From Actinomyces sp. Marseille-P3109 (GTDB taxonomy: Bacteria > Actinomycetota > Actinomycetes > Actinomycetales > Actinomycetaceae): a stretch of DNA of 64,000 nucleotides. The stretch is from positions 983,144-1,047,143 of the forward strand of contig NZ_OOHN01000008.1 of NCBI RefSeq assembly GCF_900323545.1. Reading direction: 5' to 3'. Under the pieces are notes generated by a model. That model had not been told where the DNA came from. It did no database searches and saw only the letters and a program-made list of their open reading frames with translations. Made by a program: the position numbers and the translations under genes. Shown here in pieces: positions 37,593 to 47,247 of this stretch (its first letter is position 1; each line of letters begins with the position of its first letter).

Positions 37593-37642
37593 ACAGGGCC
37601 GGTTCTACAGACGCTGGATACCGTCTGTAGAACCGGCCCTGT
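37593..37642 (-). terminator. Intrinsic terminator after fas
   Basis: Two perfectly complementary 21-base arms (37593-37613 and 37622-37642) enclose an eight-base loop. It starts 18 bases after the fas stop and ends before the acpS start at 37525. It should end most fas transcripts, with acpS read by read-through or from a promoter between 37526 and 37592. Confidence 0.88.
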
Positions 37643-37659
37643 CCGCTATCGTGATGAAC

Positions 37660-40600
37660 TCACTCGCCGGCGTGGTAGACGCCGTCGGCGCCCAGGCGCG
37701 CGTCGGGGTCGAGCAGCATGGCGGCCTCGACCTCGTGCGGGTCGCGCTGCTTGGACTCCTCGCCCAGGCGACGGCCCTGAACCGGCTCGAACAGCGGAGC
37801 CCGACCGATCATGCCGGCGCGACGGCGCCGGGTGCCTGCGGCCAGGCGGGCGTTGGCGGAGGCCAGCCAGGCGTCGACCGCCTCCTGGCCCGCGGCCTGA
37901 CGCAGCGCGGCCTCGAAGGCGCCGGGGTGCACGATCGCGATGAGACCCGAGACGTGCCCGAAGCCCAACGAGGTCAGCAGTCCCGCACGCACCGGACCGG
38001 CGCCGGGGACGCGCCCGTCCTCGCCGCCGCGACCGGCCAGGCGGATGGGGCGACGTGGCCACACCCAGAAGGAGTCCTTGGCCAGCGGGACGTCGACGAC
38101 GTCCAGGGAGGCGTTACCGGGAGCCACGCCGGAGGCGAGGATCTCGGTGAGGCCCGCGACCTGGAAGACCGCGGCACCGCCCTTGGCGTGACCGGTGATG
38201 GTCTTCTGTGAGACCGCCACCAGTGAGTTGCCCTCGGAGCGTCCCAGGGCACGAGCCAGGCGCGTGTGCAGCTCGGACTCGTTGGGGTCGTTGGCCCCGG
38301 TGGAGGTGTCGTGCTTGGAGACCAGCGCGATGTCGTCGGCCTCCACGCCCAGGGCGGCCAGGGCCTTGGCCAGGCGCGAACTGCGCCCGCCGCGGCCTGC
38401 GGCCAGAGCCCCCAGGCCGGGAGCCGGGATCGAGGTGTGGGCGCCGTCGGCGTAGGAGGAGACGAAACCGACCACGCCGGCGACCGGCAGGCCCAGCTGG
38501 GCCGCCACCGATCCGCGGGCCAGGATCACCGTGCCGCCGCCCTCGGCCTCCACGAAGCCGCCGCGACGGCGGTCGTTAGCGCGTGAGAAGTGCCGGTCGG
38601 AGATGCCCTTGGCCCGCATGGCCGCGGCCTCCGCGGTGGCGTTCATGTTGCCGAAGCCGACGACGGACTCGATCGAGATGTCATCGATGGCGCCGGCAAC
38701 GACGACGTCGGCCTTGCCCAGGGCGATCTTGTCCCAGCCCTCCTCGATGGAGACGGCCGCGGTGGCGCAGGCGCTCACCGGCTGGACCATGGCGCCGTAG
38801 CCGCCGATGTAGGACTGCATGACGTGGGCGGCCACGACGTTGGGCAGGGCCTCCTGGAGGATGTCGCTGGGACGCTCCTCACCCAGGAACCGGCCGACGA
38901 ACATCTTGCGCATCGACTCCATACCGCCGAACCCGGTTCCCTGCGTGGAGGCCACGTCGGAGGGGTGGACGGCCTTGAGCAGCTCGGCCGGGGTGAAGCC
39001 GGCCGACAGGAAGGCGTCGACGGCGGTGACCAGGTTCCACGAGGCGATCGGGTCCATGCCCTGTGTCATCGAGGCGGGGATGCCCCAGCGCTCCGGGTCG
39101 AAGTCGCGCGGGAACTGGCCACCGACCGTGCGCGACAGGGCAGCACGGCGCGGCACCCGGGCCAGCGAGCCGGCCAGGCGGGTGACGGTCCACTCTCCGG
39201 TCTCGGCGTCGGGCACCACGAGCGTGTGCTCGGGGTCGGAGACCTCGATGGTACGGGCCGTGGCCTCGTCGGGAACCGACAGGGTGATGTCGCGGTCGAG
39301 GTAGACGGTGACCTCCTCATCGGCGATCGGCGCGATGACACCGTCGTCAACGAACTCGCGGATACCGCAGCGGGCCACGACCTCGTCGCGGTAACGGTCC
39401 AGGATGTCGGACTCCTCGACCAGCTCGCCGTCGGTGTCGTACCAGCCGGCCTTGGGGCTGTCCTGCCAGGTGAGCAAACCCATGCCCCAGGCGAGCTCGA
39501 GGACGCCGGCGGCGGTCAGGTCGACGTCCTCCCCGCCGCTCATGCCCAGCTCGGCCTCGCGGCGCGTGCGGCCCGAGCCCCAGGTGGAGACCTCGCCGGT
39601 GGAGATGATGACGACCAGGTCATCGAGGTCGGCGCTCACCTCGCCCCACTGGGGGGCGGTGGGCTGGGTCGGGACCACCGGGGTGGGCAGGGCCTTGATG
39701 ACGGCCGGAGCCTCGCTCTCCTGGGTGGGTGCGGCCGCCTGGGCGGCGGCGCTCTCACGCAGGGCCACCAGGTCGATGTCGTCACCCAGCCCGCCGGTGA
39801 GGTCGGCGTCCACGGGAGCCTCAGCGGCGCGGGTACGCACCTCGGTGGTGCACAGGTCGATCAGCTCGGAGGCGATCTCCTCGGTGGCCCAGGTGCGGAC
39901 CCCGGCGGCCTCGACGGCGGCAACGAGCGGGTCGTTGCCACCCATGAGGCCGGTCCCCCTGACCCAGCCGATGCGCGGGTGGGCCAGGGTGACGCGCTGG
40001 GCCCAGACCCGTTCGGAGGACCAGCGGTTGGCGATCGCGTCCAGGGCGGACTTGACCTCGCCGTAGGCGCCGTCACCGCCGAAGGTGCCTCGGTTCGGGG
40101 AACCTGGCAGCACCACGTGGAGGCGGTGGTCGACGTGGGTGTCGGTGCCGATCGCGCTCAGGGCCGCGATGGTGCGCTCCACCGACCACAGCAGCAGACG
40201 GGTCTGGGACTCCGCGGCGGGGCCGGCGTCGGCCAGCGTGCCGGAGACGCGCGGTGCGGCGAAGGGGAACAGGAGGGTGGGAACCAGGGCCTCCTTGACG
40301 ACCTTGGTGGAGCCGCCGGAGGTGACCACCTGGTCATTGCCGATCCACTCTGCCAGGGCGTCGACATCGCGGTAGGAGGACAGGTTCGCGGGAACCATCC
40401 ACAGCTTGGCGCCGGCCGCGGCGTGCTCGCGGTAGAGGGTGGTGGCGAACTCCAGGCGCTCGTGGGTCAGGCGCGAGCTGGTGGCCACCACGGTGGCCCC
40501 TCCTGCCAAGAGCTCGCCGACGACGGCAGCGGCGATGGACCCGGGGGCCACACCGGTGACGACGGCGACGTCCTCGGACCAGCGGACCGTGGGGTCACCG

Positions 40601-43600
40601 GCCCGTGGCGCCTCCGGGGCTGCCTGCGCGATCCCGGTCAGGAGTGCGGCGCGCTCGGCGGCGTCGGCCAGCTCGGAGCCCTTCACCTGCTTCGCCCACC
40701 AGGTGGCGTGGTCGGCCACCGCCTGTCCCAGGCCCACGAAGCGCTCGGGCGCCAGGAGGTGGCGGGAGGCGTCCAGGTTGGTCTCGCCGGAACCGAGGCG
40801 GGCGACGTCCTCGCGGGCCGTGGCCCAGCGGTCGTCGATGAGGACGGCGCGCTCGGCGGTGAAGGCCGGGGTGACGGACTTGACCCATCCGGCGCCGAGC
40901 TCGGCGTCCAGGGCCGCCAGGGCGGCGCGGGTTCGGGCGGCCTCGTCGTCGGCGTCAGCTGGGACAGTGGCCTTCTCGGCCAGGCCCAGGGCGTCCAGGA
41001 GGGTGCGGGCCGTGGTGGCCAGAACGCCCTCATCGCCGGTGACGCTCTGGGCGAAGGCGTCCAGAGCGGCGGAGTCGACGACCGCTCCGCCGGCGCCACC
41101 GGCGCTCGGCTTGGAGACGGCCACGCCGTGGTCGGCGGCGACGGCCTGAACTGCGGCGTCGATGAGCGTGTCGACGGCGCCGGCACTGGTCAGCGGGGCC
41201 GAGGACCCCAGGGAGGCCAGATCCTCGCCGCGCATCGAGGAGCCCTCACGGGTACCCAGGAACAGGGCGGCGGTCACATGGGAGACCCAGCCCTGTCCCA
41301 GGCCCCAGGTGCCGGTGACGCGGTCGGCGATCCGTGAGGCGCGCACGCCCGAGGGGCCCAGGAGACGGCCCAGACCCACGCGGATGGCCTCGGTGAGGAC
41401 GGGGCCGAAGGCCTTGTAACCGGGGGCGCCCTTGGCGACCGTGGCCGCCAGGGCGGTCATGTCGGCGTCGGCGGCGCCGTCGATGGAGGCGAGCTCGAGC
41501 TCGGTTCCCAGGTCCATGAGGAGCTGGTTACGGCGCGAGGAGACCCCGTTGGTGAGCGTCTCGGTGGTGTCGGTGGCGCCGATCTGCTCGGGGCGGATGC
41601 GCGAGGCGTGGGCCAGCAGCACCGTCAGAGCGTCGGTCGCCCCGAAGGCCAGGTCATCGACCGGCCCGCCGGCGGCCGGAGCCGCAGGAGCGGGTGCGGC
41701 CTCGGCCGCGGGGGCCGGGGACGGCGTGGCGGCAGCCGCCTCTGCAGGGGCGCCGGCCTCGGCGGCGGGCTCCTGCGTGGCCGGGACGTCGAACTCCGGC
41801 TCGGTGAGCTCCACGGCGGGGTCGGTGTCGGTGGCCAGGACCCGGGCCTCGTCGCGGCGCGCGTTGTGCACGGTGACGTGGCGCCCGGCGTGCTGGGGCA
41901 GGCGCAGGGTGTTGGTGGCCAGGTTCGCCAGGGTGGGCGAGCCTGCCAGGCCCACCTCGATGATGCGCTCGATCCCCAGGCCGCCCTCGTTCGGGGAGGC
42001 CAGCAGGACCTCCTGGGTCTCGATCCAGCGCACCGGGGAGGCGAACTGCCAGGCCAGGAGCTCGACGAGCAGGACGCGGGCCAGCTCGGTGGGGCGCTTC
42101 GCCCAGGAGTCCCAGTCGGCCAGGATCTCCTTGACGGGCTCGGAGGGCACGACCTCGAGGATCGAGCGAGCGAAGTCCTGGGTCAGCGCGAACGGACGGG
42201 CCACGAGGTTGGGCACGTAGTGGCCCACGAGGCGCTCGATGTCCAGGTCGTCGGGGACGAGCTCGAGCAGGCGGCCGCGGAACTCCGGGACACCGGGGCG
42301 CAGCACCTCGGAGTGGAAGGGCACATCGATGCCGGGCACGAACATGAAGGGGTTCTTGCCCCCACGGGCCTTGGCCTTGGCTCGGGCGTCCGCGGCCAGG
42401 GCGTCCAGGCCCTTGATCGTGCCGGCCACGGCGTACTGGACCCCGGCCAGGTTGTGGTTGACGATCTGGAGGAACTCGCCGGTCTCCTGGGAGATCGACT
42501 GCACGTAGGCCTCGACCTCGTCGGCCTTGAGCCCTGCCTGGTTGGGGCGCAGGGCGCCCATGCGGTAGTTCGAGGCGCCGTCGGCGTCGCGGGGCACCAG
42601 TGAGTGCATGGTGGAGCCGCGCTGGAAGACGATCGAGATCGTCGTCTCCACGGGCATGACGCGCCCGTAGGCGCTCAGGGCCGTGTACTCGCCCAGGGAG
42701 TGGCCGGCGAAGGCGGCGTTATCCACCAGGGCACCGGCCTCGGCCAGGCGCGCGGTGGTTGCCATGGCCACGGTGGCCAGGGCCACCTGGGTGAACTGGG
42801 TGAGGTTGAGCAGGCCCTCGGGGTGGCGGTAGGTGATGCCGCGGGCGGTCATCTCGGTGGGGTTGTCACGCACCAGGTTGATGACGGAGAAGCCCAGCTC
42901 GGCGCGGGTGTGGGCGTCGGCCCGCTCCCAGACCGCGCGGGCGGCCTTGGAGGAGCTCATCTCATCCAGGCCCATGCCGGGGGTCTGGATGCCCTGGCCG
43001 GGGTAGACGTAAGCGGTTGGTTCGGGCGTCGTCACGGCGGTGCCGCGGGAGACGACCTCGCCGTTGATGCGGCACACGACCTCCAGAACGTAGCCGCCGC
43101 CGACCACCAGGCCGGTGCGCTCCACGGTGATCTCGACGTCGTCGCCCAGCTCCACCGGTCCGGTCATGACGTAGGTCCAGCCGGCCAGGACGTGGCGGGA
43201 GCCGTCGGCGGCGGTGGAGGCCGCCACCTGCTGCGCGGTGGCCGACAGCCACATGCCGTGGACGAGCGGAGCGTCCATGCCGGCCACGTGGGCGGCGTTG
43301 TAGGAGGTGTGGATCGGGTTGAAGTCGCCGGTGACCCGAGCGAAGGCCGTCATGTCCGCCGGCGCGGTGACGGTGGTACGGCGCAGGATGCGGCGGGCGG
43401 CGGGGGCGGTCTCGCGTCCGGTGCCACCGGCGAGCTCGGGTGCGCTGGGCACGGCGTTGCCCGAGGCACGGCCGCGGATGGCGAAGCGCTCGCGCATCAG
43501 TGCCACGAGGGTGCCGTCGCCGGCGTCGGTCAGCTCCAGGCGCACGTCAACGACGCGGCCGGCACTGGACTCCTCCAGGGCAGCGACCCAGCCGGTGACG

Positions 43601-46600
43601 TTGATCGTGGGGCTGGTGGTGGCCGCAGCCGCCTGGAGCTGGTGGAGGGTGAGGTGCAGGTCGATGGTGTGGTCCAGGTGGACCGCACCGAGCAGCCCCT
43701 CGATGAGCGGCATGCCGTCCTCGACGACGCTGCCCAGGGCGGCGTAGACCACCGGCCAGCAGGGGCCGAGGAGGGCGTCGGGGACGAACGGGGCGGCCGA
43801 GAGGTCCACCGGCAGCGCGTCGGCCGTCACCGAGGCGTGGTCGTGACCCAGGGTGCTCGCCAGCGTGAAGGAGCCGTGGATGGTGCCGAACGGCTGGGTG
43901 GCGGGACGCCCCAGGGCGTCCGTGGCTCCGGCCTGCGCGGGGCGGACCTCGGGCAGGTGGTCGACGTCGTCACCGGTGATGGACACAGCTCCCACACCGG
44001 CGGTGGCGCGCAGCAGGTCGTTCATCGTCTCACTGATGCGCTCGGGGTCGACCAGCGGGGCGGCACCGTCCCAGGCGCGGGCCAGCCGCAGCGGCACCAC
44101 AAGACGGCGCACCGCGTGGATGTCGTCGCCGCCGGGGGTACCATCCCAGTGGGTGTCGAGGCGGATGTCGAGGTCGTAGGCGTCCTCGGCGACGTCCGGG
44201 CGGGCGACGACGTTGTAGGCGTCGTCACCCAGGACGATGGCCGGGTTGACGGTCAGGTGACCGTTCCACAGGACGTGGGGGGCGACCTGGACGAGCTCCT
44301 TGGCGTCGGCCACAGGGGCGGCCAGCGCCCCGTCGGCCACGGCGGGGGCGGCGCCCAGGCGGCCGGCTGCCTCCTGCTCGCCGGTGCCGGCGTCGTGGAG
44401 GGCCTCGACGGCGGCGGTCTCGAAGCGGCCCAGCAGCTCACCGACGGGTTCGTTGATGGTGGTGATGCCGGCGACGGCCACGGGACCGGGGATGATGCGC
44501 ACCTGGTCGGCGGTGTAGCGCGGGTCCTGGGACTGCCACAGGGAGTCGGTGCCCCACCAGCGCAGGATGTCGGCGTCGACCACGGGCACGAAGGGCACGG
44601 GCTTGGGGTGCTTGCGGCACAGGTCGACGAACCAGGCGGCGTCGACGGGCTCCACGAGGGTGGAGGCAGCCGACGGGTAGCGCTCGGCCAGGGCGGCCAG
44701 GGCGGAGTCGGAGTCGATAACGGCGTCGTAGTCGGCGAAGAGTGTGGGGATCTCGCCGTGGTCCGCCCGGCTCAGGCGGGCCTCGACGCGGTGCAGCAGG
44801 TCGATGAAGCGGTCGTACCAGCCCTCGTCGGCCCAGTCGGCGCGGGTGGCGGGGCGACCCTCGTGCGGGGCGACGCACAGCTCGGCATAACGGGTGGCCC
44901 ACTCGAGGTAGGTCATCTCCTCGACGTCGCCGAAGTAGGGCTTGGCGGTTCTGGCCAGGGCGTCGATCATCTCCTGACGGCGAGCGGCCATGGCGGCCTC
45001 GTCACCGGCGAGCTCCTGGATGAGGCGCGAGGCGCGGGCCGAGGAGTTGTCGATCTCGTAGAGATCGGCACGCAGGTGGGACAGGCCGGAGGTCATACCG
45101 CCGATGGACTCCCCGGAGGCGACCCAGCCGCCCTCGACCCCGGAGTCCTCGGGGATTCCGGGGGTGTCGACGAGGAGCTGCTTGACGTCGTCGTTGGTCT
45201 TGGCCTCCAGACAGGTCATGGCGGCGGTGCCGATCATGACGCCGTCGACGGGGGCGGCGGCCGTGCCGTAGGCCTCTGCCCAGCGGCCGGTGAGGTAGTC
45301 GGCTGCACGGGTGGGCGTACCGATTCCGCCTCCGACGACGAGCACGACGTTGGTGACGGCGCGGATGGCGTCGTAGGTGGCCAGGAGCATGGTGTCCAGG
45401 TCCTCCCACGAGTGGTGGCCACCGGCGTGTCCGTCCTCGATCTGGATGATGACGGGGCTGTCGGGCACGGCGCGCGCGATGGCCAGCACCTGGCGGATCT
45501 GGTCCACGGTGCCGGGCTTGAAGGCGATGTAGGGGAAGCCCTCGGCGTGGAGGCGCTCGAGCAGGGCGGTGGCCTCGTCGAGCTCAGGGATGCCTGCGGA
45601 GATGGTGATGCCGTCGATGGGGGCGCCGCCGGCGCGGGCCTTGGACAGCAGACGCTGGGTACCCAGGTGCAGGTTCCACAGGTAGCGGTCCATGAACATG
45701 GCGTTGAAGGCCGCGGTGCGGCCCGGCTCGAGCGCCTCCTCCAGGCCCTCGAGGTTCTCGGCCAGGACGGCGGGGGTGGTCTGCCCACCACCGGCGAGCT
45801 CGGCCCAGTAGCCGGCGTTGGCGGCCGCCGCCACGATGGCGGGGTCCACGGTGGTGGGGGTCATCCCGGCCAGGAGGACGGCGCTGCGGCCGGTCAGGCG
45901 GGTGAAGGCCGTGTCCAGGGTGAGGCGGCCGTCGGGCAGGCGGGTGATGCGCGGGGCGAAGCGGGAGCGGTCGACGCTGGGCTGCGGGGCGACGCCGGCG
46001 CGGTCGAGGTCGTCGATGGCCTTGGCAGTCCCCGCGGGCACGACCGTGGTGCCGGTGCCGGCCACGACGCCCTCGGTGAGACGGACCAGCACGTTGCCCG
46101 GACCCAGGTCCAGGACGGTGCGCACTGGTTCGGCCGAGCCGATGCCCAGGGCGCCGGTGACCAGACCGGGCCAGTCGACCGGGTCGATGAGCACGGCGGT
46201 GGCCAGGTCGCGGGCGAGCTTTCCATCCAGGCCGCAGTCGGCCGCCCAGGCGGCGACGTCGTCGACGGCGTTGGCCAGCAGCGGGGTGTGGAAGGGAACC
46301 GAGGTGGTGAGGAACTCGGTGACCGGGGCCAGGACGGCGCCGCCGCGGCGGCGGTTCTTGCGGGCCTTGGCGCTGCGGGCGGCGGCCGCCTCCAGGGCGG
46401 TGACGACGCGCTCGAGGTCGGCGGGTCGCCCGGAGAGGATATGAGCCTGGAGCCCGTTGGTGACCCCCACGGAGATCCTCTCGGAGCCGGGGACCCGGGC
46501 CAGGACGGCGTCGAGCACGCTGCGGGTCACGCCGCGCACCGAGAGCATGGGGGTGGACTCCCCCACCGTACCCAGGTCGAGGCGGCGGGTGGTGCGGGTG

Positions 46601-47247
46601 GCCGCGGCGCCGATGAGGCGGGCGATGGCGTGGACCTCGATGATCCTCTCGCGGTCCGAGGCCCGCACGGCCTCGAGGAGGCTGACTCCCAGGACGCCCT
46701 GGGAGTGGCCGATGGCGCCCACCGGGGCGTGGGTGACGGTGTTGATGCCGGCTGCCGGAAGCGAGGCCAGGGCGGCGTGCTGGGCCATGAGAATGCCGGG
46801 CACGGAGACGTCGGCACCGTCGGCGGTGGTGCGGTGCTGGGGCACGACCGGCGCGGCCGCATCGTCGAGGAGCCTTGACCCGCGCGGGGTCACGGTGAGC
46901 AGATCGGTGGCCACGGGAGCCAGGCGCTCGGACACGGCCCGGTCCACGGCCACGACGTCGTCGGCCAGCGCCTGGTCCAAGGAGACGAGGTCGGCGAGCG
47001 TCTGGCGCCAGGGGGTGGCCTGGCCACCGAAGGTGATGATGTAGGGCTCGCCTCCGCTCAGGCGCTCAGCGATCGTGGTCGCGGGGCTGGGGGCTTGCGA
47101 GGTCGTGTGCACGATAGTGGTGTCCTTCGGTGTTGCGACGGCGTGGTCGGAGAGCTCAGAACGGGTACCAGAACTGAGGTCGGATGAGGCTGGGGCGTCA
47201 GGCCGCAAGCCGGGGTCGGAGTGGGATTCAGAGGGGGATGTTGTCAT
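37660..47247 (-). CDS. fas: Type I fatty acid synthase (multidomain FAS-I)
   Basis: One chain of about 3,195 residues makes long-chain acyl-CoA from acetyl- and malonyl-CoA. Domain order follows the mycobacterial enzyme, by approximate residue: acetyltransferase (GHSQGV, ~181), enoyl reductase (LLAGMTPTTVDP, ~460, and GGHHSWEDLD), dehydratase (HGMWLSATAQQ, ~1330), malonyl/palmitoyl transferase (GHSLGEYTAL, ~1514), ACP (GVSSRRNQ, ~1900, with the pantetheine serine), ketoreductase (VVTGVAPGSIA, ~2230), ketosynthase (SACATAAVS, ~2825, catalytic cysteine). All active-site motifs are intact. ATG 47247 overlaps the accD stop; GTG 47112, behind AAGGA, is an alternative nearer the length of the mycobacterial N-terminus. 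Confidence 0.96.
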   Translation of the reverse strand: MTTSPSESHSDPGLRPDAPASSDLSSGTRSELSDHAVATPKDTTIVHTTSQAPSPATTIAERLSGGEPYIITFGGQATPWRQTLADLVSLDQALADDVVAVDRAVSERLAPVATDLLTVTPRGSRLLDDAAAPVVPQHRTTADGADVSVPGILMAQHAALASLPAAGINTVTHAPVGAIGHSQGVLGVSLLEAVRASDRERIIEVHAIARLIGAAATRTTRRLDLGTVGESTPMLSVRGVTRSVLDAVLARVPGSERISVGVTNGLQAHILSGRPADLERVVTALEAAAARSAKARKNRRRGGAVLAPVTEFLTTSVPFHTPLLANAVDDVAAWAADCGLDGKLARDLATAVLIDPVDWPGLVTGALGIGSAEPVRTVLDLGPGNVLVRLTEGVVAGTGTTVVPAGTAKAIDDLDRAGVAPQPSVDRSRFAPRITRLPDGRLTLDTAFTRLTGRSAVLLAGMTPTTVDPAIVAAAANAGYWAELAGGGQTTPAVLAENLEGLEEALEPGRTAAFNAMFMDRYLWNLHLGTQRLLSKARAGGAPIDGITISAGIPELDEATALLERLHAEGFPYIAFKPGTVDQIRQVLAIARAVPDSPVIIQIEDGHAGGHHSWEDLDTMLLATYDAIRAVTNVVLVVGGGIGTPTRAADYLTGRWAEAYGTAAAPVDGVMIGTAAMTCLEAKTNDDVKQLLVDTPGIPEDSGVEGGWVASGESIGGMTSGLSHLRADLYEIDNSSARASRLIQELAGDEAAMAARRQEMIDALARTAKPYFGDVEEMTYLEWATRYAELCVAPHEGRPATRADWADEGWYDRFIDLLHRVEARLSRADHGEIPTLFADYDAVIDSDSALAALAERYPSAASTLVEPVDAAWFVDLCRKHPKPVPFVPVVDADILRWWGTDSLWQSQDPRYTADQVRIIPGPVAVAGITTINEPVGELLGRFETAAVEALHDAGTGEQEAAGRLGAAPAVADGALAAPVADAKELVQVAPHVLWNGHLTVNPAIVLGDDAYNVVARPDVAEDAYDLDIRLDTHWDGTPGGDDIHAVRRLVVPLRLARAWDGAAPLVDPERISETMNDLLRATAGVGAVSITGDDVDHLPEVRPAQAGATDALGRPATQPFGTIHGSFTLASTLGHDHASVTADALPVDLSAAPFVPDALLGPCWPVVYAALGSVVEDGMPLIEGLLGAVHLDHTIDLHLTLHQLQAAAATTSPTINVTGWVAALEESSAGRVVDVRLELTDAGDGTLVALMRERFAIRGRASGNAVPSAPELAGGTGRETAPAARRILRRTTVTAPADMTAFARVTGDFNPIHTSYNAAHVAGMDAPLVHGMWLSATAQQVAASTAADGSRHVLAGWTYVMTGPVELGDDVEITVERTGLVVGGGYVLEVVCRINGEVVSRGTAVTTPEPTAYVYPGQGIQTPGMGLDEMSSSKAARAVWERADAHTRAELGFSVINLVRDNPTEMTARGITYRHPEGLLNLTQFTQVALATVAMATTARLAEAGALVDNAAFAGHSLGEYTALSAYGRVMPVETTISIVFQRGSTMHSLVPRDADGASNYRMGALRPNQAGLKADEVEAYVQSISQETGEFLQIVNHNLAGVQYAVAGTIKGLDALAADARAKAKARGGKNPFMFVPGIDVPFHSEVLRPGVPEFRGRLLELVPDDLDIERLVGHYVPNLVARPFALTQDFARSILEVVPSEPVKEILADWDSWAKRPTELARVLLVELLAWQFASPVRWIETQEVLLASPNEGGLGIERIIEVGLAGSPTLANLATNTLRLPQHAGRHVTVHNARRDEARVLATDTDPAVELTEPEFDVPATQEPAAEAGAPAEAAAATPSPAPAAEAAPAPAAPAAGGPVDDLAFGATDALTVLLAHASRIRPEQIGATDTTETLTNGVSSRRNQLLMDLGTELELASIDGAADADMTALAATVAKGAPGYKAFGPVLTEAIRVGLGRLLGPSGVRASRIADRVTGTWGLGQGWVSHVTAALFLGTREGSSMRGEDLASLGSSAPLTSAGAVDTLIDAAVQAVAADHGVAVSKPSAGGAGGAVVDSAALDAFAQSVTGDEGVLATTARTLLDALGLAEKATVPADADDEAARTRAALAALDAELGAGWVKSVTPAFTAERAVLIDDRWATAREDVARLGSGETNLDASRHLLAPERFVGLGQAVADHATWWAKQVKGSELADAAERAALLTGIAQAAPEAPRAGDPTVRWSEDVAVVTGVAPGSIAAAVVGELLAGGATVVATSSRLTHERLEFATTLYREHAAAGAKLWMVPANLSSYRDVDALAEWIGNDQVVTSGGSTKVVKEALVPTLLFPFAAPRVSGTLADAGPAAESQTRLLLWSVERTIAALSAIGTDTHVDHRLHVVLPGSPNRGTFGGDGAYGEVKSALDAIANRWSSERVWAQRVTLAHPRIGWVRGTGLMGGNDPLVAAVEAAGVRTWATEEIASELIDLCTTEVRTRAAEAPVDADLTGGLGDDIDLVALRESAAAQAAAPTQESEAPAVIKALPTPVVPTQPTAPQWGEVSADLDDLVVIISTGEVSTWGSGRTRREAELGMSGGEDVDLTAAGVLELAWGMGLLTWQDSPKAGWYDTDGELVEESDILDRYRDEVVARCGIREFVDDGVIAPIADEEVTVYLDRDITLSVPDEATARTIEVSDPEHTLVVPDAETGEWTVTRLAGSLARVPRRAALSRTVGGQFPRDFDPERWGIPASMTQGMDPIASWNLVTAVDAFLSAGFTPAELLKAVHPSDVASTQGTGFGGMESMRKMFVGRFLGEERPSDILQEALPNVVAAHVMQSYIGGYGAMVQPVSACATAAVSIEEGWDKIALGKADVVVAGAIDDISIESVVGFGNMNATAEAAAMRAKGISDRHFSRANDRRRGGFVEAEGGGTVILARGSVAAQLGLPVAGVVGFVSSYADGAHTSIPAPGLGALAAGRGGRSSRLAKALAALGVEADDIALVSKHDTSTGANDPNESELHTRLARALGRSEGNSLVAVSQKTITGHAKGGAAVFQVAGLTEILASGVAPGNASLDVVDVPLAKDSFWVWPRRPIRLAGRGGEDGRVPGAGPVRAGLLTSLGFGHVSGLIAIVHPGAFEAALRQAAGQEAVDAWLASANARLAAGTRRRRAGMIGRAPLFEPVQGRRLGEESKQRDPHEVEAAMLLDPDARLGADGVYHAGE

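Noticed and set aside
42604..46878. A 1,424-codon open frame on the plus strand, and another of 915 codons at 38590-41337
   Set aside because: Both lie entirely opposite the fas gene. They are glycine-, valine- and histidine-rich with no motif, as expected for the antisense of a high-GC gene with strong third-position bias.
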